NCBI GenBank assembly: GCA_002104935.1
Contig: MCGT01000019.1
Span: forward strand, 1-64,000
Length of the DNA: 64,000 nucleotides
Source of the DNA: Hesseltinella vesiculosa
Lineage: Eukaryota > Mucoromycota > Mucoromycetes > Mucorales > Cunninghamellaceae
Direction of reading: 5' to 3'
The stretch's first letter is position 1; each line of letters starts with the position of its first letter. A program made the translations under genes and the position numbers. The notes beneath the pieces are model-generated. The model was not told where the DNA came from. It saw only the letters and a list, made by a program, of their open reading frames with translations, and did not search any database. Shown here in pieces: positions 24,843-40,147 of the stretch.

Positions 24843-25691
24843 ATGCTTGGACCTCCCATCAACTTCACCAAATGGCTCGCAGAAAATGGCGACAAACTGC
24901 AACCCCCTATCAACAACTACCTGCTCTTCCGAGGCCAGGACACGATCGTCATGGTGGTGGGTGGACCCAACAAACGATCGGACTACCATATCAATGAAAC
25001 CGAGGTAAAATCAGCATGACCACGAGCAAAAAAAAGGGGTCCAGGCAAGAGCATGCCTTTGATATTTTGTCATCAAGATGAGTCAGCAGATGATTGACTA
25101 TGGAAAAAAAAGTGGCGTCGGAAAGAGTGGCGATGCCAGTTCAATAAACAATATGCCCCTGGTGAAAACACAGCCTCACCATTGCGTTTGAATCCTATCA
25201 TTAGGAATGGTTCTATCAAGTCAAAGGAACTTTGTTAATCAAAGTGGTGGACGATGGTGAATTCAAGGAAATCCACGTCAATGAAGGCGACATGTTTTTA
25301 TTGCCTCGTAAGATTTTTTTTTTTCAAACGGCGGTGTGCTCCTTTTGCTCACGCCTTTTGCTCTGTTTTAGCCAATGTTCCTCACAACCCTGTGCGCTTT
25401 GCTGACACCATTGGGTTGGTGGTAGAGCGTGAAAGACTGCCACACCACATTGGTAAACATAAAAAGTCAATGTGCGCATATGGGTAACTCATATATGCTC
25501 TTATGTTTTGACGTTGCGTAGATAGCATGCGTTGGTACTGCGAAAACGAATCGTGCCGAAGCATCATTTATGAAGAATCCTTCCACTGCACTGACCTTGG
25601 CTCCCAGCTGAAGCCTATCGTTGAAAAATTCGCCACCACCAAAAAACTACGCACCTGCGAAAAATGTGGCCATGTCAGCAACCCCAATTGA
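24843..25691 (+). CDS. BNA1: 3-hydroxyanthranilate 3,4-dioxygenase
   Basis: Opens the ring of 3-hydroxyanthranilate in the kynurenine route to quinolinate and NAD. The cupin fold is seen as '[16 protein letters not shown]', giving the first iron ligands (His, Glu), and '[12 protein letters not shown]', giving the second His. The C-terminal rubredoxin-like metal site of the fungal and bacterial form is present as '[10 protein letters not shown]' and 'RTCEKCGHV' (two CxxC pairs). Four exons. Exon 1 is 24843-25004; intron 1, 25005-25204, is 200 nt, the longest clear intron in this block; two short introns follow. The stop is 25689-25691. It is convergent with the DNA-PKcs gene, with 279 bases between the stops. 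Confidence 0.95.
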
Positions 25692-25970
25692 GCCTGATCA
25701 TTCTCTCTCTCTTTTTTTTGCCTTTTCTGGGCGCTTGTCACATTTGCTTGTATTGTTAAATCCTCCATCTCTCCTCTATGTCTTCAAATCATGTATCTTT
25801 TGTATAAAAGTCGTTGTGTAACCTCAGATAGCAATTTGCTCCTCTTTGACGTGTGTGGTTGAAACAGGGTGCCCAACAAACGGGCTGTGACATCCTGGAC
25901 GATTTTTACTGGTTTTTTTTCCTAGATGACCCCCCTCGTTGCAGAAGGAGAGAGAGAAAAAAGTCAATGG

Positions 25971-28900
25971 CTACAAGTAGGATTGCCAGCCAACCCAGGT
26001 CCGGCCCAAAATGTTAGGATCGGTGGCCAGATCGATAAGACATTGGACTTGCTCTGTGGTGCTTTGGCATTGTTCACCCACTTTGGCTCGAATGTTGATG
26101 GACGGATCACCATCAACAATGGCACAGGCATGTTTGAAGTAAGACTTTGATGCATGACCTCTAGCGAGTTCTTCTTTCATGATATCTACCGCGACAAAAC
26201 TGTCAATTTTTTCCTGCTGGAAAGTATATGGCATGTGCGTGCTTACGAGCCGGGTTGACACCGTCTAGTTTTTTCTTGGCAGACGCAAGCTTTTCTTGAG
26301 GATACCAGCCATACTCCATCGAGGAAGGGCTTGCAGAGGATCCTGCAAACAAATCGGACGAACGCTCGGGTTCTTCGCGTTCTAGAGATTATGAAAAAAA
26401 AAAAAAAAAAAAAAAAGAGGTCAGCAGGGCGAGTAGTTTGCGTAGATTGACCATGTACTTTGAGCTTTAGCTCGTTTGGCAGCTACTTTTTTCCAATCAA
26501 GCAAGGGCTCCTTGACAAACACATCCATCACATTCAAAATGACTTCCTTTTCAGCAACGATGGCTACCCAAAGGAAATGAGCAAAGCGTCAGTAAGTATT
26601 TTTGTTTCTCCTTTTCATCATGGTAACTTACCATCCAACACATGAGTCATGGCCACTTCCAGAATTCCATTGATGCCCAAGGGTTCAAGCACACCAACAA
26701 GCTGTCGCGTCAGGCGGAAAGGCATAAGCTCAGGTACAGGCAGCAGTTCTGTCGCAGAGCCAAAGGCATGGCCAAAATCAATGGCGAGGAGCGAGCCGTT
26801 GGTCTTGTTGATCATGATATTTTCCAAATGGCGATCGCCAATACCAAGCATGTACCCGGCAATACAGATGGCTGCCAAATCGTGAGCATAGTTGTTGCGC
26901 ATGAAGATGAAGGCCTCCGGGGAACTGGCCAGCTTGAGCAAGTAGCTGCGCAAAATATCCATTCGGAAGGTCGAGGCCAGATTTTCAAAGTTGTTGACCA
27001 CAGGGGCCCGAGGAGCCTTCATGAGATTGTGATAACCTTGATGAGAAAATGGAAGGTGCAGCGGGTGAGTGACATGCTCACTCGCGTGGCTATCGCCGTT
27101 TTATTTCCTTACCCATGACATCGCCTTTGTGCTTGGACACAAAGAGACGGTAGCTTTCTTGGACGCGGTTCATGACCCGGTTATTGTTGAACTGATCTTG
27201 AATGCAGTACCGCAAGGGTTTGGTGTCATTGACCCACTCAATGATCCCGACATTGGTTGACATAGGAATCACATTGTAGGTCTTGAGACGGACTTGGTGT
27301 TGGGTAGAGTAAGGCTCTTTGCGCACTAGCTCGTTCATGACGCCAAAGAGTTGTTGAATACGTTGATCCAGGCGCAAGTCTTCACCACCCTTAACCAAAA
27401 ACGGGTATTCCTTGCCGTCGGTACCATAGATACACAGCCGCTTTGGCTTGCGCAGGGAGCTCATCACAAGCAGCCGTTCGTCGAAACTGGCTAACTTTAC
27501 ATGGGAATCGACGTTGGGAGCACTGCGGCCGTGATACTGTCCTGGGATTTCCAGCTGCTCGTCAAACATCGTGCCTTGGAAGTTGGCCAGCCAGGGCGAA
27601 TAGGATCGAAGCTGTTCAGGAGGTCCGGGCCATTTGTCGTTTTGGATATTGGTTTGGTAGTATTTGATCAACTTGCTACGCTGAGCATCAGACATGTTGC
27701 GCATACGCGATCCATTTTTGCCTAGGTGGAGAAGAACGTAAAAAAAAATGATATTTTGCACTTTACCACCCCTCCAGTCTCTATTACCTAGCAAATCTCG
27801 CAGCTGGCTACCATGCTTCATGGCAAAAGCGCGAGGGATAGTACCAAGTCGGGTGCTGCTTGGGTTGAGGACAAGGTTACTAAATTGTTCAAATGCGTCT
27901 TCTAAAAACGTGTTGTTGATGTCGACTTTTTGGCCAACCGACTGGTGGGTGTTGAAAAAAGGAGAATCAGAGCTTCTTCAACCAGTCCACTCCTTTTTTT
28001 TTTTATATACTTACGACGATGAAATCGATGAAGTCCTTGACAATATGCTCTGGATTGGTAAGGCGGCGTAGTTCGTTGGTAAAGGCATGCTGGAGAGGCG
28101 AGCGAATGGTGTTTTTGATTCGTTCAATGGCTGATTGGTTGTCAGGATCCATTTGCTCTTTGTAACATTCATAGTGCTCGTTGCTGATTTGGAAGGGATA
28201 GTAAAGAGCGGCAGGGTATGCATCAGCAAGTTTGATCAGGATGGGGAAGATGTTGCGAGCAGAAGGTCGATCGAGAATGGCCACAAGTTGTGGAATCCAG
28301 CGAATATAGTACCAGATCGTGTGGAAGTTCTCCGCCTAGGTTGGACGCGATCGCGAAAAAAAAAAAAAAATGAATGCCAAATTGGATAAAGCTGCAGCTC
28401 AAACTTACCTTTTCCAAAAACACAGGGCCATTTTCAGGATATCGTTCAATCAATTCCAGCAGTCTGGGAAAGTGTTCGACAGCTTGCATATGACCCAAGC
28501 TCATGGCTTCAAAGTAACATTCAATCACCAGTCGGCTGTAATTCGAGGTGTCAACGTTTACCTGTTTTGGATTAAGAAAAAAGAGTTTAGGCGCGGGAAT
28601 TAATAAAGGTATATGTGACTCTCACCAAGAGCTTGCTGGCTTTGTTATCGTTGGCCAGCAGGACCTGGTCACAGTAATCGCCAAATTTCCAAAGTGCTTG
28701 GGCTTTGTCAGTTGTCTATTTGATAATTTTCAGGGGTTATATAAGCGAGCCTTCTTTTTTAAAAAGTGCAGCTTACAGAGTCAGCGGCCTGTTCCATGTG
28801 ATCAAACCCGTACTGGGTCAAATTTTGAATGAATGTTTGCAAATTCTTTGCGTTCAGCCCAAGGAGGGCAGTATTGTTGGTAGTTGACAAGAATTTAGTC

Positions 28901-31900
28901 AAGTGCTTCTGTGCTTGGAACGCCGAGTAATCACCCGGGTTCTTTTGTAGAAGTTCTCGGATGGACTGTATCACGCTGCCTGCTGTCAAATGGAACTCGT
29001 TCCACAGTGATTCTTGTAGCTGGTCCAAATCGGCATCCTACAAGGGCAGAATAAACAAAAGAAAAAATCGCTTTTTCAGTGACACCCTCTCCCTTTCCCC
29101 TTTTTGAGTTTACTAGCTTGAGCAAGAAGTAAAGAGACCGGGCCATGATGTCTTTTTTCCTGTCGTGGACGTTGACAGCACGCTGACAGTCCATTTGCAA
29201 GATGAGGAAATTGCGGTGGTGAAAATCAATGGCCTCCCTTGAAGTGAGTTGCTTCAGTTGGAGATGGGCGACATTGAAGTTATTTTGCTGTCGAGCTGCG
29301 GCGATCATTTCCAAAACAAATTCACTGTTCAGACTGGCCAGGTTTTCCCGCTGATCGTCGAGGTTCTGCACGAAAATAGATGTGTCAGCATCTCCTCGTT
29401 ACCTTTCTGATGGTCAAGTCCCTTACCGTCATCCCATTGGTAAGCGCTGAAATTTTTTCCAAGTAGACAGACCGGGAGTCAAGGATGTCGTCCCAAATAT
29501 TCATGGCGTCCAATTTTGCATCTGGATAGGTGGATTTTAGTCGCATCATATAGTGCTCAAGCTTGTCCGGAGTCGCTTTTCCTCGTTGAATATCTGAAGC
29601 CATGTTCAGGAAGTCTTCCAGTTCAACTGACTTGTTTTGGGGGAAAAAAAATGTCAGTCACCACTGCCAAACTTGTCTCAACTACGTAAAAGTGATCCTT
29701 ACCCGTTGCAATTGAGCCAAGTGCTTCATACGACTACCACTTGCCAGCGGGTGCACACTGGCCCAGGTATCTTGAAGAGACTCAAAGGATTTGCCAACAT
29801 AATGACGAGCACGATCATAATCGTCCATGACGGTAGACACCAGAGCAATTTCTATGAGCCAGGAAAATAGCATGAGCATATGCTTTGCCGCCTACAAATG
29901 CAAAATAAATAAACTGACCGGAAGCATGATGCCGCATGAGGTATTCCATATGCGAGGACGACTCTTTGGCTTGATCAATAAAGGCGAAAATTGGATTGGG
30001 GTTGGTTTTGGTCCATGGCTCCAATTGATTGTCTTCGTTTTGGTGGTGCGTGCGGAGTTTGCTGTAGCTCTGGATGAAATGGTGCATGTAGGGGATTTGG
30101 TACTGCTTGCTCCATAGATCGTCAACGCCGTGTGGTAGATCATCCAGTGTATAGAATGCGACATCGTGCCATTGCGTTAGTTGTTCAAAGCATGCCAGGC
30201 GTTCTTGCTCCCAGACCTTGTACTGGTGCAATTAAAAGAAAGGTAAATTGGCGTGGAATATTAGGAGAAATGGATGAAAAAAGTGGCACTTACTTCTACA
30301 TCACTCGCCTCATGGTGGTGGTTGGACATGGAATCCATAAAAAGATTGCACGCACCAGCGATATCACCACGAAGTTTTGCTTCCACAGCACCTAATAAAA
30401 GGAAAGTTACATGAGATGATGAGCCCAAAGTTTCTTTTTCGTTTTTTTTTTTTTTAAACGCACGCCGAGGGAGGTCCAGAGTAACTACTTGGGTGCGATA
30501 CAAGCTTTCAAAGATTTCAGGCTCGTCAATGGACTTGTACAATGCAGCCAGATTAATCCATACTGTCTTTTCAACAGGTGGTTGCGTCGTATCGATTTCT
30601 CTGCGGCTCCGCTTATTTGCTATTTCAAAGGGAAGTATGTCAGCGGCACAATCTCAGTTTCGCGCCGTGTCCACTTACCACGAGGTTCATCGGAAGCCAG
30701 GTTTTCGACAATTTGCTTTTCAAGGACGGCAATGCCAAGATGATGGTTCAAACTTCGTTCACTGGTCATACGAACAAGGCCACTATCCAAAGCACTGTCA
30801 CCGATTTCGAGATATATTCGCAAAAAGGCACCAATCGTTGGAGAGAAGAACTTGGTGCTTGCATGCAAATTGTAGGCAATAGATTCAGTCACACTTGAAG
30901 CGTAATCCTAAAGTGTTCCAGGAAAATCAGCTTCCGTTCCAGACTTCAAACGGTCCATAGCTCGTTTTCACTTACACGTTGGGTGTTGGCTTGTTGAGTG
31001 CTGGAAGTGAGGGTAACAATGATAGAGGTGAACAAGATACGGGCAACATAAGGATCCATACGGCCAAGGGCCTGCAGTGGCTCGATCAATTCGCTGTACT
31101 TGATTTGGATATCTGGCAGTTCACCTGGGACACATAAAACGATATTAAAAAAAAATACTCAATGATATTGGCCCCCTCCATTTTTCCAAACATTTACCTA
31201 TGCGGTATTTTCGCAGCATGGACACCTTCTTGGCGCGGGCCTGCTTTTGCAAATCTTGGTAATGTGCTACCTGTTTGGACAGACGATCGTGGCGTTGGAT
31301 GAAAAAGGCCTTTCGCTCTCGATCGTTGGTTTCGATGAATCGCCGGCGAAGCTTGGCATATTGCTGGCGTCTAAGAATATAAAATAGCCTGTGTGAGCCA
31401 CATTTTTTCCACTCTATTTTTAGTACTACCTGGTATCTTTGGTCTCATCTTCGTTACTTGGCATATAACCGGGATGGAAAAGTTGTCCACTGGATGGGAG
31501 GCCTTGCACTGACGCTGGGGTAGCAGCAGTGCTGGGCAGCGTGCCATAAACGCCTGGCGCAGTTGTTGACGTCATGTCCATGAGTGACACGTCGCCTGAC
31601 AAGGTTTGGGAAAACTGTAGCGATTGCATCGTGGCGCGCAACCTGGTTTCGACCTGTTCGTTGGAGAGTTGTTGGGTGCGGCTTTGTGTGGCTACAAACA
31701 TCGGTGCCATGGAATCATTGTTGCGCCATGAGGTGTCGAGGTACTGGATATGCTCGTCGAAATGGGCATTAGGGAGAGGCTCGTCAAATACTGTCATTTC
31801 GTATTCGTAGCTGTCCTTCGTCGCCTGTAGGAGCATCTGCGTGGCATAGAGGATATAGATGTCTTCAACCGGAGCCAAGTACAGCTCGCCCAAGATTTTC

Positions 31901-34900
31901 TTGCTGCGGTCATAGATGTCGCCCGTCATAGCGACCTTGGTCTGGATAAAAGCCGTGTTGCTGGCTCGGATGGTTGTATTCGTTTCAATCAGACCGCGCA
32001 GAATCAATACCTTGACTCGATCTCGCAAAACAAAATCTTGCAGCTGATCATAAAACTTGTAAAGAACCTTGTAGTAATATTCCTATTTCATTAGTAAAAA
32101 ACAAAAAAAAAGCGTGTCAATTTCGTTTCTCAATTCAATTCAGGCACATCAACTTTTACCCGGCATTGATCATTGTTGTGGTCTGTAAAGGCAACAACCA
32201 ACTCACTCAAGATGCTACTGATTTGATCATCGTTCATTGTGTTACTAATCTTGTCCAACAATTTGAGAATCATAAGCTGTGCACGGTCATTTCTACAGTA
32301 GGAAAAAAGAAGGATGAGATAAAAAAAAAAAAAAAAAACCAATCTCTTACCGTTGGTTAATCATTTTTGGAAGGCCCTTGGTGTGTAATTGTTGATAGAT
32401 ATCTGAGGTCAAATCGACACACCCAGTGATGATATCTAGCGCTTGGACTTGTGGCATGCCATTCAACGAGGCGATCAAGAAAAATATCTTTGGTAAGTAG
32501 GCCACGCACAAGTTATCGTCATGGAGATGCATTCGATAAACGCAAAGCAAAAAGAACCCTGGGTCTTGCACGTTGGTCGTCAATGGATCAAGCGTGAGAA
32601 TCTATATAATTTCAAAGGTGCGCAAAAGTGAGGGATACGTAAAAACGCTTTTACTCTGTTCGTACCTGTTTCAGCAAGAGATCCTGGATATCCTGTTTTT
32701 CCAAATCTTGACGGTTTCTTCGTTTCATCAGAGTCAGAGCCCAGGCAGCAACCTCAGCAGCACTTGCAACGGTTTCTTTGGGATTCGATGGAGAGATATT
32801 GTTGATAATGCCTGTGAAGAACTGTGTCTCCGTCAGATCGCCTAGATGGACTTCGGTGCCGGTGTAATAGAGATCGAGGCTGTGCGCTAGCACAATTCCT
32901 GCCATCTGTAAACCAGTAGTGTTTCTTCGGTTGTCTTTGCTCGTCACCAGGTCATAGATGGTTTTCTACCGAAGGGAAGAAAATAAGAGAATGGTGTTAA
33001 TAAAATAGCTCGTTGGTAAGGCTTGCAATTCCTACCGTTGGTACAATGATGTCCTTGTTCCAATTATCAAACACGCCTTTTACAGCTTGAACGTTGTTGC
33101 GAGTGATTCGGGACTGACTAGAGCTAGCATGCGTCATCAAATAATTCTAAAACAGGTCGGGTTTAAGCAACGTGCAATGTGCGCGCTATCTCTTCTTTGT
33201 TACAGTCTGCCACTTACAACGAGACGGTACAGCAGAGATCTATCATCGGGTGAATTGCTGAACGAGACAGATTTTCCCCAGGCAATGATAATCACACAAA
33301 TATCCTGTCGCCATTAAAAAGGGGGGAAAAGGAAGAGTGCATTAGCAGAAGCGGATTTTGCCATATTTTACCTGAACAAAATAATTCATGGGTTCGCCAT
33401 ATTGATCGCCACGGACAAGAAGCTCGATCAAAGGACGGATCCAAGACGAGGCAAACCGTTCAAAGTGATCTGGGCAGTTGAGGATTAGCTTGGCCAAAAA
33501 GAGCTTGATAGTGAGAGACGTGTCTATGGCGAGTAAAATAGGTGAGGACACATAGGTTGCTACAGCGAGGTAGTGTGGTACCTCTAGCACAAAAAGTTTT
33601 GTGTAGCGCGCTCATCCATGCAGGCATGCTGTCCGACACATCTTCAGCAGCAAGGATAGCAGTGACGCGGAGAATCAAAGCCGATAGCACGCGCATACAT
33701 GGGTTCTCATTGAAATTGTCGATTTCCAGCTCGGATTCGTCACTAACAATAAGAAAAAAAAATGAGAACTGTGCAAGGTTGCCTTTCTTTCTTAATACGA
33801 TACTTACCGAAGCGAAATGCCATCCTGTGCTTCAGCAAACGGTAGATCGGTTGAGTCTTTTGACATGGAAGCGCTGGGCAGTGATACTGAGGTAGTTTGG
33901 CCCTTGGTAATATTGCTGACTTTCTTTTCAGGACCGAGGGCTTCCAGAGCAACCTAATAAATACCGGTTCGTATGAGTCTCCCATCGTGTGGCCAATTTT
34001 GAAAATGGTACATACATTTGACAGAGAGGCAACATCAAGACTACAAAGAGAAAAAAAATAAGACCATGTTGACTGGCGATTTTTTAAGTCTCACCTGCTT
34101 CCAGTCAGGCCAATGGAATTCATGTAGGCAACGTTGTTAGCAGATTTGGCGACAGAACGGAGGCCGGACTTGGCACGGAAGTCTTCCAGACGAGTGGTCA
34201 TCAGCGGCTTGGTCAATTCCACAGTTAGATTAAGAGGAAGGTTCATGTCAAAGATGTGGCTCCAGATCGGTTCGTTGGGCTTTTCTTGGAACAAAAAGCC
34301 AATGTAGAATTTTTCATTGTGTTGAGTGCGCATGATAACTGTTGCTAGGGCATTGTAGGCTGCCTGTTGATATTCGAGACGAGCCTTTTCCAGGGAGACA
34401 TTGTCAAATTTGTACTGAAATAAAATATTAGTTGCTGTAGCTTCGAAGTTTATCAATGGTACCTCTTTGATCTTGTCACGGTGGGCGTATTGCACAATGT
34501 CGACAGTCAATTTACGACCTTGACCAGGTTCTTTGATGGAAATTTCCCAGGCAGCTGCCACTTTGCTTTCAGGGCTATGGACTTGCTTGGTGGAGGCTAA
34601 TTCATACAAGGCGTAAAATAAAAAAAAAGAAAAGACAGAGTTAAGGATGAGGCACGTTATGATGGATGCTATAACATAAAAGGTAAGAACTGTATGAAAA
34701 GGATATTTGAAGCAAGCGGTAACAGCACGCTTTTGTCTTGAATTGGTTGACGCGTTCATCATCGGAGCCAAAGCGGAGGTCTTCTTGCTTGATCGTTTCG
34801 ACGATGGAGACAATATGGCTTTCAAAAAAGGCTAACATGATGGTTCGAGGCAATTGGTTCAACATGACTAGCAAAAGATCGATCGCCTTGACTCGTTGAG

Positions 34901-37900
34901 CAAGTGGCATGCCAGTATTGTTGAATTGTCTACAGGAAAAAAAAAAAAAAGGCAGATGGATGAGAAAAAGACAGCGGTGGGTTTCCAGTTTGATGTGCGC
35001 ACTTACTCAAAACAAAGTTCAAACGCCTGTTTTGCGCCAAGTTCATCCATTCCGCATGCAAATTTTCGTACGTTGGGAAGAATCATTGTGTCATGGATGG
35101 GGCCCTGGTTTTGCAAGATGAGCGGTAGAGTGATGCTGAAGACCTGTGCAGAGTGGAAGTTTGCCATGATAACCATGAGCTTTTCAAGAGCAAGAACTGC
35201 ATGGTTATAACTATATATCGAGAGCCGGTGAGAAGAAAAGGGAATGGGAACTCAAAACGCTGCTCCACATTATCGCGCTCTCTCTCAATTTTTTTTTGTA
35301 GTCGCTTACGTAGCCGAGCCAATAGTCATCTCTGAGATGGGGGTGCGGAATTGGGTAAGAACCATTGACTTGAGCGCATCAATGATGGGGTTCAGATGAG
35401 GGCCAGGCACTTGGAGATAAAAAGGCAGGAGGTCGATGGCATCGGATTTGATTTGCAAGGAGTACCGGTGATCCAGCAGGTTTTGCATGATAGCAATCAA
35501 GGGGCCATTACCTGGCTTGCCTGTAGAGTCCTTGACCAAGGCAGGGTTGACCACGAAGAGACTTTGCATCACACTTACCAGTGTCGCGTACGTTTCAGCG
35601 TTGTTCCAGTGTGCCAAAAGCTCTGTTAAAAAGGACGAGAATGCCAGCAAGTCGTCGCAAAATGCACGAACCCAATAGAATTTCTTGTTATGCGACTGTT
35701 TCTTCATGTAATCCATTAAGTCGACAATGATCTGCTGTCCATAATCGGCATTCATCTGGTCCACAAGGCATGGGATAAACATTGAGAAGTGGCGCGCCAT
35801 ACATTGGTTTATCTAAAACCCAGCAGCGGTGAGTGCAGGCTCTTGTTGGAGTTTTTAAAAAAGTAACGGGAAAGGCTTACATAATCAGAGTACCGCTGGT
35901 ACATGGTGAGCCTGTCTTTGGATTTTGCTTCATCAAGTGTGTCACTAGTTATGTCCTAGCAAGAAATGAAATAGTAAGGGCAAAGTGACATAATGGGCAG
36001 GAGTAAAAGCTTACCAGGAGTTGGCGACATTGTTTCTCAGAGACTTCGGGCAATTCAAAGGAAAATAGCATCATTTCACCAAGGATGTCCATTTTCTGAG
36101 GCTCGGACGTTGGTCGCATGGTCAGGAACATCTTAAACAGCGCTCTACCCAAAGCTGCACTCGTTGATGGCCCATCTCCACTAAGAGAATGCATCGTCTT
36201 GCATAACGGTCCAATCAAATCCAAGGCTTGCAGTTGGCGCAAGGCTTCTAAGCATTCTTGGATGCTCTTCCAATTTGCTGGGGGGGGGGAAGACGGTTCA
36301 GCTATTTGAAGTTCACTCTACGGGTGCGTCTCTTTCTCTCCTCCATTTTTACCTGAATGCTCGTCTAATTGTAAAAGGGCAATATCGTCCGAGGAAAGGA
36401 TCTGGGACAAAGTTTCCAGAAGAGCTGGCAACACGACTTTGGATAGTTCTGAGGTGCGCTGCACATAACGAAGGAAGCGAGCAGCAGTTGTGCGAATAAG
36501 GGTGGCATCCAACCAAGGCACGATGGCTGTTTCACCACACTGCAGCTGATCCATCATGGTCGAGGGAAGGAGTAGCATGTAACTCAGCTGAGCATGGAAT
36601 TCTGGTTGCTTAGCTACGTCCAGAACCAATGGTATCGACAAGGCAAGTGTTGGCGTGGTGCCTGTACCAGAAATGGTGGTTGACAAGAGCATGTTAAGTA
36701 AACAGGTGGTTTGGAAGACATTGTAGGCGCAGAGAGCTTTGGCTTTAATCTGGTCGTGCAAGGTCACTTTATCTTGGGAGACAGGTACGTCCTGCGGGCT
36801 AGCCTTCAGAAGTTCGACCAGGGCTAGTTTCAGTTGAGACTTGGGATGTCCCCACTGATCTGCAAACGACTCAGCATCCAAGATTTCTCGTTCCAACAGC
36901 CACACATATGCGTCCAAAGCAATTTGAAGCTGGGATTGCCATGACAGGTAACGGTCAAGATGCCATGATGTTGCTGGTTCCAAGGTCGACTTTTCCACAA
37001 GGTCAACAAGGTAATCTCGGTTGTGATCTAATTGATCAGACAGCCATTGGTGCTTGGTAGTGATGCCTGCAACAAGAGCAAAAAGAAAAAACGGCCAATG
37101 TCGTTCAATCACATAGGTCAGACTGGGGAGAGTGGTGAGTTACCTGGAAGGCGGAGCACAAACTCGGAAAAGAAGTCGATGCAGACCTTGGCATATTGAC
37201 GTTGGGGCTGGCCCAGTTGATCAAAGCTCCAACGAACTACAGATTGCATATCGGGTGCCTCTGCACCAGGGAAGGGGCGGCGTTGTGGCTGGGCCACCAA
37301 AAAGACTTCGGCTTTGACACGAAGTATACGCTTCAAATGGGAGATTGATTCACGTGCCTGTTGTTGTGTGCCTGATACATAAAACCAAAAAAAAAAAAAA
37401 AGAGTCAGCATACTTTCTGGAAGTGCAATGGTGATTAACGCAACTACCTAGCGACGCTTGATCATCTTCAGCAAGGCGAAGGCTGAAAAAAAAGTGGTAC
37501 AGTAGTTCAAAGGTGTATTCATTGACAAGGGCGTCTTCTTCACGGACAAGTCGGTAAATGCGATTAAAAATCAGCGAGGCGCCTACACGCTTGGTTGAGC
37601 TAGGATGGATAGCCATGTGGTACAACCGTTTGAACAGCGACTTGACATTCATTGGGCCTTTGATGGATGACGGGTCGGTCTGCTTGATGGACCACTTGAC
37701 AAATTCGTAGATACAGTCAGAGCCAAAGTCGCGCAAGGCGGCCGACGAAGTGCCGCCACTAGCATCCAGGCAGGTCTGCAAGAGGAGAATGGTATCTGGG
37801 CTTTCGTACTGGGCATTGTTCGTTAGCCAGTGGATTAGCTGGAACACCTGGGCACGGAACATTTCACGCACAACCTGATCAACATCAATAGCTAGACGCA

Positions 37901-40114
37901 CCAAGGTGGGGAACACGTGCTGGTACAGTCGATGGAACTTGGAAAGGACCTTGTCGCGGTTGTCGCGCGCTTGGAACGCGCTGGACCCGATCATGACCAG
38001 CACGATTCCGTGCAAAAGTTCGCTGGCAGCAACTTTTACATTACGTTTCGGTGACGATTCGGCAAGTTCACAAATGCGAGGTAGCAATTCATCTATACAT
38101 GTAAAAAAAAAAAAAAAAAAATGTAAGACAACCCTTTTTTGTTTCTCAGCTGGGATTTACCCATGGGCAGGGCCATGCCGGCATTGGGGAATGGTAAGTG
38201 AATGGTCAGGCGGCGTTCAGGGTCCCAGGCAACAAGGGTCTGACCATCATGAGGAGACTGTGAATGGCTATCATCCGAAGGAGTATGTTGCAAGGTAGAG
38301 TCGGCAGTAAGTAGTTGTTTGTTGAAACCACCAAGGTGGCCGAGGATACGCATGACGCGTACTTGGATACTTTGTCGGTCCCATTCACCATCCTTGCTGG
38401 AACCAATGCCCATTTCGGAGCGGGTAGCTTTACGATGCAAATACTGAAAACGGCGAGACTGATTGGTGTGTTTTTTGTAGCCTGTCGCTTGGCTGTTACT
38501 GTCGGCATGGAGGTGGGCATCTGCAGATGAAGACATGTTAAGCATAAGGTAATCGTTGAAGCACGGAAGCAATGATGTCAAAAACATGGGATCATCAACA
38601 ACTTGTTTATACATGGAGCCGTTGGGATCCATCATGACTTCCAGCGTATCCAGAGCGATGGCGGCCAGGGGGTAATAAGACAAGCCCAGGCGGAGTGATG
38701 TTTGCAGTGGTGAAACGAGCTGACTTAAGTCAAAAAAGTCGAGGGGGTTGGACAGGATCAAACGCAGACATGCCACCCAGAGTTCATCTTTGAATTGTTT
38801 CATGCAATGCCATACCCGGTGCAGATAATCATAAAACATGCCGTAGGTTGTGTCGAGATCCGTCTAGTAAGGAACAGCAAGTGAGTCACTTTATTTTCAG
38901 TCTCCTTCCATTTACCTTGATGTCATCTGGAGACCACTGTTCATAGCGTTCTTTGCAACCGTAAAAAAGATGGACTTCGTCTGCAATGGTGAGAATAGTG
39001 GCGAGCATACGGTAGAAACCGCTGATCAGAGGTTTCTCCATGCTGAGACGGACAAGGGTGACACCAGTGATGTCGATCCAGTCAGGCATACGTGCGTTAT
39101 TGAGTTGGGGTAGGAACAAGGTCCAGAATTCGATGAGATTCTGGAACAGGATAAAATCGTTCTGGTTGACAGGCTCAAGATTTCCGGCTAGAATGTTGGA
39201 AAAGTCTATAGGCTCGTTTTCGTCGTTGTCTTGTTGCGTTTCGTCGGTTGCGTCGGCCGTAGTGTCTTCATCCTTGGTCACCTTCTTCACGTCGAGGTTG
39301 AAAGTCTTGATCAGGGTCAGGACACCAGTGATGAATTCGTCATAGAGAATGGTTTGGAGCTGCTCATTGATGTCGTCATTCTTGAAATAGCGGTGGGTCA
39401 TGATTTGCTGCCAAAAGTACATCAGCTCTTGATAGTTGCATTGCGTGTTTTCGCCGGGGCCACGTGACTTTTCCGTGCAGGTGGATATTAGAGATGTGTA
39501 GACTGGGGAGTAAAAACGCGCGCGCAAGTCAGACCCAAGGTTAATTTTTTTTTTTTTACATTGAAACTTACAGAATTTGGACAGGAACCGACGAAGGGTG
39601 CCTTCACCTTTCCGATAGAGGCTTTTTACCATTTGTTGGATGGCCATGACACCTGGAAGGCGAGCCCATGAGATAAGCTGGGTAAAATGGAATATATATA
39701 CATTGGCAATAGTGGCGAGGGTATGCATCATAGCAGGAGGTGATTCAGGGCAGGCTTCAATGAAGTAGGTATAGGCTTGGATAAACGAGGGTAGATGCAA
39801 CACCAATCTGTCCTTGTCCACATTTGCACTGAAAAAAAAAAAAGAAAGCATGGTTACGAGGATTAAGAAGAGAGAGATGGATCAACTTACTCCGAATAAA
39901 ACCACGTGCCCTTTTTGACAAGATGATCCTGCAGTTGGTCCAGTTCATTTTGCGGTAGGAACTTCTGTGCGGCCTGGGCAAAGTAACCAATCCCACGGAC
40001 AGCCACGGTAAAATCGCGCAAGTCGATTTGGTCATAATCCTTCTGTAATGCTTTGGTAAACTTGGCCATAAAGAACTAAAAAAAAAAAAAAAAGAAGAAG
40101 AGGTCAAGATTCCT

Positions 40115-40147
<33 letters not shown>

